Part shown: piece by piece, positions 1-7,111 of the stretch
Layout: each line of letters starts with the position of its first letter
Numbering within the stretch: the stretch's first letter is position 1
Assembly: GCA_945875975.1 (NCBI GenBank)
Contig: CAMCMD010000022.1
Span: 1-20,273 of the forward strand
Length of the DNA: 20,273 nt
From: Rickettsia typhi
Lineage (GTDB): Bacteria > Pseudomonadota > Alphaproteobacteria > Rickettsiales > Rickettsiaceae
Reading direction: 5' to 3'
Notes under the pieces: generated by a model
What the model was told of the DNA's origin: nothing
The model's database searches: none
What the model saw: only the letters and a program-made list of their open reading frames with translations
Translations under genes and position numbers: made by a program

Positions 1-2
1 AC

Positions 3-113
3 TTGACAATTAATTATATCACTGCAAAATGGACTATGCCAATTCAAAATTGGGGTGAAGCTATGGCTCATTTTTTGATAAAATTTGAAGATAGAATTCA
101 TAACAATATTTAG
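3..113 (+). CDS. IS256-family transposase, C-terminal fragment (runs off the left edge)
   Basis: Only the last 36 residues are in the window, ending in a TAG at 111-113. The motifs AKWTMPIQNW and FLIKFEDRI match the C-terminal tail of IS256-family (mutator-type) DDE transposases, which typically read KWTMPIQNW then a phenylalanine/aspartate/arginine-rich end. The catalytic residues lie upstream, outside the window, so activity cannot be judged. The enzyme would cut and join the ends of its own element. Confidence 0.8.
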   Translation: MTINYITAKWTMPIQNWGEAMAHFLIKFEDRIHNNI

Positions 114-128
114 GGGCTTATGTATGAA

Positions 129-153
129 TTTACACAATTGGATGGAAAGTCCC
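129..153 (-). repeat. IS256-type right terminal inverted repeat
   Basis: The segment from tttacacaatt to aaagtccc lies just after the transposase stop. It resembles the IS256 family terminal repeat, which combines a ttacacaatt block with a gactt/aagtc end. Read inward from the element end it starts gggactttcc. The exact outer base is inferred from where ankyrin-like coding sequence begins on the opposite strand. Confidence 0.6.
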
Positions 154-639
154 TTAGGGCAGTCACACCATCTTTATTCTTAGCATTAACGTCTGCTCCA
201 TATATTCCAGCAAGAGTTCAATCATCGTGCTATCGTTCCATGTAACTGCCTGCATCAGAGGCGTTTCACCGTAACAATCTAAAGCATTTATATCTGCTGA
301 AGCAGTAATATTATTAATTCCTGCCTCTAATAATAGCTTCATTATTTCTATATTGATTCGTTTAAAGTGGTTGTCAGTGCCGATAGCCTCCACTAAATAA
401 GTACAACCATTATCTCTTCTTATGTAATTTACATCTGCCCCAGCTTTAATCAAAAGCTTTACCGCCTCAATATTATTATTAATAATCGCTATACGCAGTG
501 GTGTTTCGCATCCACCATAAATATCTTTAGCATTGATATCTTTGATTGTAGAGACTAACAGCTTCACTTGTTCCATATCGTTACTGCGGATTGCATCCCT
601 TAATTCAGTAGTACTATTTTTATATTCTTGTTCTTTCAT
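154..639 (-). pseudogene. Ankyrin-repeat protein, frameshifted and truncated by an IS element
   Basis: The open frame gives 158 aa with several ankyrin repeats (consensus pieces such as AVKLLIKAGADVN, MKLLLEAG, YGETPLMQAV). Ankyrin proteins mediate protein-protein contacts and are often host-interaction factors in intracellular bacteria; the target here is unknown. The start ATG has a good ribosome site (aaggag, 9 nt upstream). Near the C-terminus the frame changes after LLLE. A 2-nt extra AT in 'tatatgg' diverts it to a short false tail ending at 163, whereas the other frame restores YGADVNAKNKDGVTALR. That restored frame runs straight into the IS256 end at about 153. The gene therefore carries both a slippage-type frameshift and an insertion truncation. 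Whether a shortened product is made is unknown. Confidence 0.8.
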
Positions 640-718
640 CTTATTTAGCTCCTTTGCTTCTATATTAGTTCTATTTTTTCGTTGTGTGATTTTACATGGT
701 GTTAAAATGGATAATTAC

Positions 719-973
719 TCATTTTAACACCTCTTGAATTTGAAACTGTTGTGCAAAAGCCTTGGAGAAAAAAACTATCTCATCTACTTCATCGTGATTA
801 AACCCATGTTTTTGCTCTAATTGTTTCCATACTGTTTTAAGTTTTATATATTGTTCAATAGCGCCACCGCTCAATGATTGTGAGTAACAATATGCCTTCA
901 CATATCTATCAGTTATAACTTTTAAAACTTCATAATCTTGTTCTTTTGAACTTTTCTTTGTTATTATATTCAT
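719..973 (-). CDS. Hypothetical protein (84 aa)
   Basis: I do not recognise this protein. It is a small, charged, probably cytoplasmic polypeptide without a membrane segment. A helical middle section (QYIKLKTVWKQLEQKHGF) precedes a hydrophobic FFSKAFAQQF stretch. The start is supported by an aggga ribosome site 6-8 nt upstream on the minus strand. It lies about 80 nt upstream of, and in the same direction as, the ankyrin gene, so the two could be cotranscribed. Confidence 0.55.
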   Translation of the reverse strand: MNIITKKSSKEQDYEVLKVITDRYVKAYCYSQSLSGGAIEQYIKLKTVWKQLEQKHGFNHDEVDEIVFFSKAFAQQFQIQEVLK

Positions 974-1175
974 TTTATGTCCCTGATTTTATTTTTCTCT
1001 CTATGTAGTTTGGCTAATTTAAAATATTTTAGCTAGCACGAAAATATACCAATTATTAAAACAAATTTTTTAAAAACTTTCTTAGCCTTGATTCATTTGA
1101 TGGTGTCATAACCTTGCAAACAAATTCATCAGCAAACAAAAATGCTATTTTTAGTGATACTATTAGATGTAGAGA

Positions 1176-1195
1176 CTTGCAAGTGTGCCGTAGAG
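1176..1195 (+). repeat. 20-bp repeat, copy 1 (inverted copy at 7260-7279)
   Basis: The 20 bases here are repeated exactly on the opposite strand at 7260-7279. Looser similarity continues outward (gcaaca..gga..ggtt on one side, gtag on the other). It sits in the 245-nt space between the unknown 84-aa gene and the RelE-like toxin. In both copies the matching frame would encode LQVCRR, so the repeat may be a remnant of a shared coding sequence or of a mobile element. Confidence 0.6.
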
Positions 1196-1218
1196 AGCAA
1201 CAGAGGATGGTTAACCAA

Positions 1219-1500
1219 TTAACTTAGTTGAGTTTTAAGGTCTCGATAAAAATTTTCATGGGAACCTAGTGCTAAAAGAATTATAGATGAGTCTTGTTTA
1301 TCATATTTATATGCAAGAAGAGTAAGTTGATCTATCATACGAAACTTATAGACACGTACGTTAGTTAGATCGCCAATCTTTTCAATACCAATCAAAGGAT
1401 CAGACAAAAGAACACGAACGGCATCATCTAAACAAGCTTTTTGATTAACATGTAATTTCTTTGCTACTTTTTTAAAAATAGTACTTTGAAGAATCCGCAT
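1219..1500 (-). CDS. RelE/ParE-superfamily toxin of a type II TA system
   Basis: This 93-aa protein has the small basic fold expected of RelE-like toxins. An N-terminal helix region (FKKVAKKLHVNQKACLDDAVRVLL) comes first, then strands with GIEKIGDLTNVRVYKFRMIDQLTLLAYKY, and a typical C-terminal LALGSHENFYRDL that matches the '..GsHenfYrdL' ending of this family. RelE-like toxins usually cleave mRNA on the ribosome, and ParE members act on gyrase; the sequence alone does not decide which applies here. It begins 3 nt after the stop of the antitoxin gene, in the standard antitoxin-then-toxin order. No lesion is seen, so this pair may still be functional. Confidence 0.8.
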   Translation of the reverse strand: MRILQSTIFKKVAKKLHVNQKACLDDAVRVLLSDPLIGIEKIGDLTNVRVYKFRMIDQLTLLAYKYDKQDSSIILLALGSHENFYRDLKTQLS

Positions 1501-1503
1501 GAT

Positions 1504-1728
1504 TTATTTACTATTGAATGAGTAATCTTCAATTTCCCTATGATGTACTTCATCTAAAGCAAACAATATGTCTTTAATAAAACTATATGGTAGGTCTGGA
1601 TTGTCTTCAGCTATTTTTCCAATCTGCGACCAATATTCAATTTGTTTAGGAATTGATCTATTGTAAATACTAGCATGACGTTTAGCTTGCTCCATTAACT
1701 TGTCTGATAATTTAACTACTGCTGACAT
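1504..1728 (-). CDS. ParD-like antitoxin of a type II TA system
   Basis: This 74-aa protein opens with VKLSDKLMEQAKRHASIYNRS and continues PKQIEYWSQIGKIAEDNPDLP. That is the pattern of the ParD-like antitoxin family (Pfam ParD_like), in which a ribbon-helix-helix N-terminus is followed by the conserved 'sxxkQiexWaxiG' block. It would bind its operator and neutralise the downstream RelE-like toxin. The start is supported by an aagga ribosome site 7 nt upstream. Repression of its own promoter is expected from the family, and a small inverted repeat upstream could be the operator. Confidence 0.8.
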   Translation of the reverse strand: MSAVVKLSDKLMEQAKRHASIYNRSIPKQIEYWSQIGKIAEDNPDLPYSFIKDILFALDEVHHREIEDYSFNSK

Positions 1729-1761
1729 AATAATCCTTGTTATATAGCGATTATCATAATA

Positions 1762-1778
1762 TACTATAAAAAGTAGTA
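1762..1778 (-). promoter_or_regulatory. Candidate operator of the ParD-like/RelE TA operon
   Basis: A short inverted repeat (tacta, 7-nt spacer, tagta) lies about 35-50 nt upstream of the antitoxin start, within a run of TATA-type hexamers that could serve as the -10 region. The position fits autoregulation by a ribbon-helix-helix antitoxin. In sequence this AT-rich, so short a repeat could be chance. Confidence 0.25.
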
Positions 1779-1867
1779 ATATACAACCTATTTATTAAAA
1801 AATAGTACAATTTATTCTGAGTTATTTAATATTAATTTTTAAAGTGGAGCTGAGTAGGATAGATAAA

Positions 1868-1914
1868 CTCAATTAAATCGAACCACAGTAGAATTTCAGA
1901 GTCATTTAATTGAG
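1868..1914. repeat. Perfect 11-bp inverted repeat with 25-nt spacer
   Basis: The arms ctcaattaaat (1868-1878) and atttaattgag (1904-1914) are exact reverse complements around a 25-nt spacer. No T-run follows, so it does not look like a terminator. It could be the relic of a small palindromic element or a protein-binding site. Confidence 0.5.
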
Positions 1915-2171
1915 CCAGTTATTTAGATGATTCAGTGAGCTAGTTTGATCTAAATCTTCCCCTCACTTTGATCTGCTCTCCTATTATTAAAAATAGCGAT
2001 ATCAGAACTATAATTGTCATCTTTAATTCATTTCATTAGCTTTATATTAGACACCAGTTCAAGCTCAAAATATAGATAAATTATATGTGCAAATTACATA
2101 TGTGATCTTACAACTGGGCTATTTATGTTTGTATAAGCTTCTAGTAGTTTTTTCGTATGTTTTGATAAAGA

Positions 2172-2193
2172 CGTTATAAGAATTAATATAACG
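2172..2193. repeat. 7-bp inverted repeat (cgttata/tataacg)
   Basis: The arms at 2172-2178 and 2187-2193 match perfectly around 8 nt. Size and spacing are those of a dimeric DNA-binding protein site. A parS-like or operator role is a guess based on the ParB-like gene downstream; no second copy was found. Confidence 0.3.
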
Positions 2194-2458
2194 ATATCAT
2201 TACCCTACTCTATTTTGCATTAGTCTTATTTATTATTTTTCTATGCATTGCTTATTATTAATAATTTTTCAGTGCATGTAATTCTAGTTGTCATTAGACT
2301 TATTCCTAAATATGCATTTATTATTCTTAGCGTGAAATCACTTTTCTTTGTTATTAGATAACCTTTATCTTCCACTTTAAACCTCATTGTTTTACTGCAA
2401 CAAAGTCCCATATTTTTCTTATTTTCTTGTTAATTGTGTTATTATTTATTTTTAATAT

Positions 2459-2487
2459 TTGATTCTATATCTTTTATGTAATATATT
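2459..2487 (+). promoter_or_regulatory. Candidate sigma70-type promoter for the ParB/HU cluster
   Basis: A TTGATT hexamer (2459-2464) and a TATATT hexamer (2482-2487) are separated by 17 nt, about 40 nt before the first start codon of the cluster. The match and spacing are good, but the surrounding sequence is so AT-rich that confidence is limited. Confidence 0.35.
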
Positions 2488-2525
2488 ATAACTAATTATA
2501 TATTTTAATACTCTATATCAAAGAT

Positions 2526-2756
2526 ATGATGACTAATAATTTAAAGCTAAAAGACAGAGTTTGTGATACTAGCGATTTAAATAACTTTGTTTTTAACAGA
2601 GAAAGACTTAAAAGATTTGTTAAGTCTCAGCTCAAATGTGCTAATCAGTTAAATGGCATTGAAAAAGAATTGTTCATAAGGAAGTGTACGCAAATACAAG
2701 AAGATTTAGAATATGCACCAGATAAATTATTTGTAGAACTTGGCAAATGCAATTAA
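2526..2756 (+). CDS. Hypothetical protein (76 aa) overlapping the ParB-like gene
   Basis: I do not recognise this family. It is a small, charged, likely helical soluble protein (FNRERLKRFVKSQLKC, ELFIRKCTQIQEDLE). Its last 10 nt overlap the start of the ParB-like gene in another frame, which points to translational coupling. A candidate promoter lies upstream. It starts with two ATG codons in a row (2526 and 2529) and has only a weak ribosome site. Its position suggests an accessory factor or regulator for the ParB-like protein, but that is inference only. Confidence 0.6.
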   Translation: MMTNNLKLKDRVCDTSDLNNFVFNRERLKRFVKSQLKCANQLNGIEKELFIRKCTQIQEDLEYAPDKLFVELGKCN

Positions 2757-3526
2757 AAACTATTTCACCAAAAGATTGTAGTCGCTGGGATCTTGCTGAT
2801 AGATCTCTTGATGAATTCGGCAATATATTTGAACTTGCAGAAGATATTAAGCGCAATGGTCAGGTAGAGCCAATCTTAGTGCGTCCGGCAAAGGGCAAAG
2901 ATTACAAGTACGAAGTGATAGCGGGAGCTAGGAGATGGAAAGCTTGCTTAGAGACTGGGCTTGATGTTAATGCTATTATTAAAACACTATCTGATAATGA
3001 AGCAATCATTGCACAAATTAGAGAAAATGAAAAACTTAAGCTCTCTGACTACTCAAAAGGTTTAAGTTATACTAAAATGATAAGATCTGGTACTATAACT
3101 ATAACTGAACTATCCTCTATTCTTGGATATTCAAAAGCCAAATTGCACAATTTTTTAAGCTTTGCTAACGTGCCTGATAAAATATGGCATGCAGTTGGAA
3201 AAAAGGATAAAATTTCCTCTAGAGCTGCTGCGACTATTCTTGCCATTAGCAAGAAAGGAGGAAAACACCTCAATGCTCTTACCCAAATTGCTGAAGAAAT
3301 CAGATTAGGTGCCGGAAGTTTCACTATTGAAAGGCTTGTGGAGCAAGAACTTAAAGGAGATTTAGGTAACAATGAACATAAAGATAGACAAGATACTATT
3401 ACAGGCAAAAATGGTGAAATATTAGCAACTTGGAAACCCAATGGTATTATCTTTGCCAAAGGTGTAAATATTGACAAAAACAAGTTTAATAAAATACTTG
3501 CGACATTTTTCGCAAGTGAGAATTAA
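2747..3526 (+). CDS. ParB/Spo0J-family partition-like protein (copy 1)
   Basis: This 259-aa protein has the ParB N-terminal nucleotide-binding fold. It shows ELAEDIKRNGQVEPILVRP (residues 29-47), the GARRWKA box (60-66, equivalent to the GERRxxA motif) and IRENEKLKLSDYSKG (91-105, equivalent to ENxxR). A helix-turn-helix follows (about 117-135, ELSSILGYSKAKLHNFL), then a short C-terminal domain with GKNGEILATW. ParB proteins bind centromere-like sites and spread along DNA as CTP clamps, normally with a ParA ATPase; none is encoded in the window. The start overlaps the preceding 76-aa gene. A clear paralogue lies 2 kb downstream. Plasmid partition, integrative-element stabilisation or transcriptional regulation (KorB-like) are all possible. 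Confidence 0.85.
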   Translation: MQLKTISPKDCSRWDLADRSLDEFGNIFELAEDIKRNGQVEPILVRPAKGKDYKYEVIAGARRWKACLETGLDVNAIIKTLSDNEAIIAQIRENEKLKLSDYSKGLSYTKMIRSGTITITELSSILGYSKAKLHNFLSFANVPDKIWHAVGKKDKISSRAAATILAISKKGGKHLNALTQIAEEIRLGAGSFTIERLVEQELKGDLGNNEHKDRQDTITGKNGEILATWKPNGIIFAKGVNIDKNKFNKILATFFASEN

Positions 3527-3542
3527 AGACAGGAGAATTACT

Positions 3543-3815
3543 ATGAATAATTATGAGTTTATAAAATTTGCCGCCAACAGATTTGGTATTGATGAAACTG
3601 TTGCTGAATCTATGGTTGATATGTTTGCTCAAAGTTTGCAGGAACTAGTAGCCTCAGGCCAATGCGTCACTATAGATGAAATTAGTGAATTCAAGTCAAT
3701 ACCATTATTTCCAAATGGATTAAATCATCACAACAATATCGCTCTTGCTAAAGCTGCAAAACGTAATATTGTTAGCTTTAAAGCCAGTGAGAATTTAACT
3801 AAAGTGGTTGCATAA
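3543..3815 (+). CDS. HU/IHF-family DNA-binding protein
   Basis: At 90 aa it has the exact length of an HU subunit. It shows the N-terminal helices (FIKFAANRFGIDETVAESMV), the strand region with VASGQCVTIDEISEFKS, and the C-terminal KRNIVSFKASENLTKVV typical of HU ('..v.FkaskaLkdav'). The DNA-binding arm region (LFPNGLNHHNNIALAKAAKRN) is divergent. The annotated start follows an aggaga ribosome site, spaced 6 nt, and sits 16 nt after the ParB-like gene, so the two are probably cotranscribed. HU-type proteins bend DNA and could help assemble a ParB nucleoprotein complex; that partnership is inferred from position. Confidence 0.85.
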   Translation: MNNYEFIKFAANRFGIDETVAESMVDMFAQSLQELVASGQCVTIDEISEFKSIPLFPNGLNHHNNIALAKAAKRNIVSFKASENLTKVVA

Positions 3816-3819
3816 TAAT

Positions 3820-4275
3820 ATGAACATATCATATAGAGATTTGGCTAATTGTTGGAATATTTTTTATTGCTATGGAATTTAGCTCAATATCAGAAACTGG
3901 ATTTTTAGAACTTGGATTCGGGGTATTAAGTGTATCTGGGTTACTTTATTTTTATCCAAAATCAGTGAACTTAGTAAATCATCAACTTGTAGCGCTGGGG
4001 CTTTTCTCTTTCATCTGGGTAGTACTTCGGTGGTCATTAAAGATTTTTATCTACGAAAACAAAAGAAAAGGCAATACTGATAACTTTAGTTTAATTGAAA
4101 ATCAAGTAAAGATTGGTTGATATACCAGTCAAATCATCACACTAGGAGAATGGTTCTGGTCAGTCAGTATCATGAATGCAAAACCCGATAATGTGGAAAA
4201 AGGAGAAGCGCAGGTCAGCAGTTTATATATTGGGGATATTTGAATGTGCAGCAGAAGGAATCATCGAAATCATGA
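3820..4275 (+). pseudogene. NfeD-like membrane protein, decayed
   Basis: The pieces can be read across three breaks. The ATG at 3820 (MNISYR) must shift frame by one to enter EIWLIVGIFFIAMEF. The open part then gives two or three membrane segments (GFLELGFGVLSVSGLLYF, LVALGLFSFIWVVLRW). After a TGA at 4118-4120 the same frame continues with SQIITLGEWFWSVS and NVEKGEAQVSSLYIGD, the OB-fold end of NfeD proteins ('GEiWsa.s...iekGe.V.V'). A further frameshift near 4240 leads into LNVQQKESSKS and a stop. NfeD proteins usually pair with SPFH/stomatin proteins in membrane organisation; no SPFH gene is adjacent. The call rests on the topology and the GEWFW...VEKGE pattern. Confidence 0.55.
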
Positions 4276-4303
4276 AATTAATAATTAAAAGGAGAAAATT
4301 ATC

Positions 4304-4654
4304 ATGACTATTAAAAATCCGAAACAAACGCTGACAACGTCTCTTAAATGGGTTAATACTTTATTTTGAGTACTTGGGTATGTTGGTTTGGGATTGCTTT
4401 TTCAAGAACAAGAAAATGTTTTTGTGAATTCTCAGCTGAAAGACAACACAGTGATTAAAACTGCAAATGGTTTTATGGCTATGGCTTGGAAATATTATAA
4501 AATAATACCTATTGTTGCAGGCTGTTTGTATGGTTATTTAACTGGTGAAGGAGACCTTGGTCAAAGAGTTGGAAAAATTACTAAATATGTAGCATTTGGA
4601 TTGAGTGTATTGGTTTCTTTTAAGATTGCTCTGTTTATGTCAGAGTTAATATGA
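4304..4654 (+). pseudogene. Small membrane protein gene interrupted by an in-frame TGA
   Basis: A strong ribosome site (aaaggaga) precedes the ATG at 4304. The frame reads MTIKNPKQTLTTSLKWVNTLF, then TGA (4367-4369), then VLGYVGLGLLFQEQENVFVN in the same frame to 4654, giving 116 codons in all. The TGA sits inside a hydrophobic segment, as expected if TGG (Trp) mutated. Two further membrane segments follow (YYKIIPIVAGCLYGYL and YVAFGLSVLVSFKIALFM), separated by a short loop with GEGDLGQRVGK. The layout of a hydrophobic leader plus two C-terminal membrane helices is loosely like VirB2/TrbC pilins, but no diagnostic motif is present. The family is not recognised. Confidence 0.55.
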
Positions 4655-4766
4655 GTAATGATTTTTGATATTACGAACACAAATTACATATGTATGTAAA
4701 CAATCCGTTAAAGCTCTATTAGAAACTAAGATAAAAGAGACAATAATAGAAGATGGAATATTAAGT

Positions 4767-5510
4767 ATGAATCAAGTAGTACTAGACACTTTGGGCCTAA
4801 TTTTAATAGTAGGTATTTTACTAATATCGGTAAATGATTTTGTACAAGACAAGATTAGTTTCTACCAAATTAAAAATATTGTAAAAAACTCTAACATCGA
4901 TAAAGCACAAGGAAATGAAAAATTATTTTCAATGAAGACAAAAACATTTGAGCTAACTCAACTAAACCGTATTAGCACTAACATGGAGAAATATGATTTA
5001 GCAAGATATAATGGCACTATTTTGAAAATTAAAAATCTAACAAATAATACATGTAAAATAGAAAAGTCATTTTTTAAGCAATTATTTGATAAATACGACT
5101 CTATTGAAATACAAAATACAATTTTAAGGCCAACAGAAGAAACCTTAGTATATATTGCTTTTAAAGGGTATCATACAAAATCAACAAACCATACGTCTCT
5201 TCTTATGTTAGATCAGTATTCTTCTTTGCCAAAAGAATTTCTACCATATGCAAGGATTAATCAACTTTTAACCTATGAGTATACGAGTTTGAAGTGGGAA
5301 TTATCTCCAGAGCGGATTACAAGACTTGAAAAAGAAAGCTCTAATTCAATTTATGCTAGTGTTGATTTACAAAAGATTTTAAGTTTGAAAGAAGGTCTAA
5401 CTAATAGGACGTTATTAGCTGGATTAATGTTTCACAGTGTATACTGTAAAAATAATGCCAATAACAAAACCCCATCTGTACAGATAGATATGTTGGACAT
5501 ATGGCTTTAA
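4767..5510 (+). CDS. Hypothetical membrane-anchored protein
   Basis: I do not recognise this protein. From the ATG at 4767 it is 247 aa long. It begins with one membrane segment (LDTLGLILIVGILLISV, residues 6-22) followed by a soluble, Lys/Asn-rich domain, so it is probably anchored with most of the chain on one side of the membrane. The frame is open upstream to a TTG at 4665, which would add 34 polar residues. Neither start has a strong ribosome site; the ATG is preferred because it places the hydrophobic segment at the N-terminus. It follows the interrupted small membrane gene closely and precedes the second ParB-like gene by 22 nt, so it belongs to the same cluster. Confidence 0.6.
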   Translation: MNQVVLDTLGLILIVGILLISVNDFVQDKISFYQIKNIVKNSNIDKAQGNEKLFSMKTKTFELTQLNRISTNMEKYDLARYNGTILKIKNLTNNTCKIEKSFFKQLFDKYDSIEIQNTILRPTEETLVYIAFKGYHTKSTNHTSLLMLDQYSSLPKEFLPYARINQLLTYEYTSLKWELSPERITRLEKESSNSIYASVDLQKILSLKEGLTNRTLLAGLMFHSVYCKNNANNKTPSVQIDMLDIWL

Positions 5511-5532
5511 AAATTAAAACGAATTTACGATC

Positions 5533-6291
5533 ATGAGAGTACTAAATATTGATCCAGCAACTTGTAAACGGTGGAAATTTGCTGATAGAATGGAATCTGA
5601 ATTTTTTAAAATTAATGAACTCGCGGAAGATATTCTAAGGAACGGTCAAATTAATCCTGTACTCATTAGACTAAGTGATGACAAAGATTTTAAATATGAA
5701 CTGTTTGCTGGAAGTAGACGTTGGAAAGCTTGTTTATTGGCAAATATTCCGCTCAAAGCAATTCTGACAGAATATGACGACAGAGAAGCTGCTATAGCCC
5801 AAATTAAGGAAAATGAAAAAGCTGGGATTTCAAATTATAGTAAAGAGCTTTCCTATGATCTTTTGTTAAAGAATAAAGTACTAACTCAAGACCAGCTTGC
5901 AATCAGTGTTGGTATATCGAGATCTAAAATCCAAAGCCTGATTTGTTTTGCAAAGATTCCTCAATCAATAATGAATGCTATAGAAAATCCTGAAAGAATT
6001 TCAGCACGAGCAGCAAATAGCATTTATTCTCTTTCAAGAAAAGGAGATGATCATATCAATGCATTAATAGAAATTGCGGACAAAATTAAAAACGGCTTTG
6101 CTAGCTATGATATTGAAGAATCCGTTAAAAATATCGTATCAGGTAAAAAAGAAGTGATAGACAATGATATTAGAAATTACAAAGGCGAAGTTGTTGCCAG
6201 ATGGAGAATGGGATCTCTTATCATTAGAGCTAAAAACAGTGCTGATAGAAGAAAACTCACTAAGTTAGTTGAATATTTCCTAAACACTTAA
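5533..6291 (+). CDS. ParB/Spo0J-family partition-like protein (copy 2)
   Basis: This 252-aa paralogue of the protein at 2747-3526 aligns over the full length with no large gaps. Shared blocks include ELAEDILRNGQINPVLIR (29-46), GSRRWKACL (60-68), IKENEKAGISNYSKELSY (91-108), a helix-turn-helix region (QLAISVGISRSKIQSLICFA) and a C-terminal GEVVARWRMGSLIIRAK domain. The invariant Arg pair and the ENE triad are present in both copies, so both may bind nucleotide. Divergence is substantial (well under half identical by eye), so this is not a recent duplication. The ribosome site is weak. No ParA or obvious parS array is visible. The two copies could recognise different sites or form mixed complexes. 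Confidence 0.85.
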   Translation: MRVLNIDPATCKRWKFADRMESEFFKINELAEDILRNGQINPVLIRLSDDKDFKYELFAGSRRWKACLLANIPLKAILTEYDDREAAIAQIKENEKAGISNYSKELSYDLLLKNKVLTQDQLAISVGISRSKIQSLICFAKIPQSIMNAIENPERISARAANSIYSLSRKGDDHINALIEIADKIKNGFASYDIEESVKNIVSGKKEVIDNDIRNYKGEVVARWRMGSLIIRAKNSADRRKLTKLVEYFLNT

Positions 6292-6293
6292 AG

Positions 6294-6323
6294 ATACAGT
6301 TTATATGTCACCGAAGACTGTAT
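6294..6323. terminator. Possible bidirectional terminator between convergent genes
   Basis: A 7-bp stem (atacagt/actgtat, 16-nt loop) lies in the 46-nt gap between the convergent ParB-like and membrane-protein genes. Position suits a shared terminator, but there is no T-run, so the call is weak. Confidence 0.25.
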
Positions 6324-6337
6324 AGCAAAGAATTTAA

Positions 6338-7111
6338 TCACTTCTCCAGAAACTTCTCTTTTAATTCTCTAACTTTCTTTAGCTCTTTCTTAAGGGTTTC
6401 TTCGTCACCAAATGACTCTATCAGTAGTTGATATTCTTCAGCGTTCAGCTGAATCATTGTATTATCATCGTTTGAACATAACTCTCTAAAATATTTTATG
6501 GCCTCAAATCTTTGCCAAACTGCTTCTAAAAGACTTATTAACACTATTGCAGAAGAAAGGATTGGAAATTCAGTGGCAAAAGTAATAACTATAAAAAATA
6601 GATCTGGAAAAATATTAGCAACTCCATGAGGTAACAGTACAACAAAATGATATGTATTTAGCTTATCAAAAGGGAGTGTAGAATGAAAAGTACTCTGTAA
6701 AAACAGGGTAAAATCTGGTGGTATAGAATCTAAATAATCCGTTCTAAAAACAAACATTGATGTAATAATAAATAAGGGGACTAATAAAAACATTAATCCT
6801 CTTATTACACTGGTTATGATTGTAATATAAATGGATCTCTTTAGTGCCGATAAGATAGATCTTTTAGACAATAAGAGTTCAGCACCTTTCATAAAGAATA
6901 TAGGAAATAATGCCGGAAACAAAAAAATAACTGACCATAGGCCAAATAATAAAGTACTAACAACTGGAGAGATTTGCTTTTTAACTAAAAATTCATGATA
7001 ATTCTGGAACATTGCAAAGGTATCATTCCAGTAGAAAATTAAGAAAATAATCCAGACGATTGAGGCAATCACCTTTACACTGTACTCCTTGTTGTTTATT
7101 GTAAACTGCAT
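6338..7111 (-). CDS. Multi-pass membrane protein of unknown function
   Basis: This 257-aa protein has several hydrophobic segments: about residues 12-28 (VKVIASIVWIIFLIFYW), 48-75 (around LLFGLWSVIFLFPALFPIFF), 92-120 (ITSVIRGLMFLLVPLFII) and 155-200 (two stretches). A highly charged C-terminal tail that looks like a short coiled coil follows (ETLKKELKKVRELKEKF). It would sit in the inner membrane with a cytoplasmic tail. No catalytic or transport motif is recognised. It is convergent with the ParB-like gene and has no clear ribosome site, so the start is uncertain. Confidence 0.6.
   Translation of the reverse strand: MQFTINNKEYSVKVIASIVWIIFLIFYWNDTFAMFQNYHEFLVKKQISPVVSTLLFGLWSVIFLFPALFPIFFMKGAELLLSKRSILSALKRSIYITIITSVIRGLMFLLVPLFIITSMFVFRTDYLDSIPPDFTLFLQSTFHSTLPFDKLNTYHFVVLLPHGVANIFPDLFFIVITFATEFPILSSAIVLISLLEAVWQRFEAIKYFRELCSNDDNTMIQLNAEEYQLLIESFGDEETLKKELKKVRELKEKFLEK

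Larger units (their letters stand above)
1..153 (+). mobile_element. IS256-family insertion sequence, right end (partial)
   Basis: The last 36 codons of an IS256-type transposase are followed by a right terminal repeat that ends at about 153. The element continues beyond the left edge of the window, so its left repeat and target duplication cannot be seen. The ankyrin reading frame on the other strand stops resembling ankyrin exactly at the element boundary. This suggests the element inserted into the ankyrin gene. Confidence 0.75.
1729..2525. other. AT-rich intergenic region of about 800 bp
   Basis: No convincing coding frame is seen on either strand. The stretch separates the minus-strand TA operon from the plus-strand ParB/HU cluster. 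It contains the two inverted repeats listed separately, a candidate promoter at its right end and many A/T runs. Its place beside a ParB gene makes a centromere-like or origin function conceivable, but no iteron array was recognised. Confidence 0.5.

Noticed and set aside
3067..3483. 138-aa minus-strand frame opposite the ParB-like gene
   Set aside because: The plus strand carries clear ParB motifs with good overlap to neighbours; the antisense frame has no ribosome site or family features.
4176..4307. A 43-codon plus-strand frame whose stop overlaps the next ATG (ATGA), resembling a coupled small gene
   Set aside because: The same bases in the neighbouring frames give the GEWFW/VEKGE end of an NfeD-like protein, and this frame has no ribosome site; it is better explained as a shadow.
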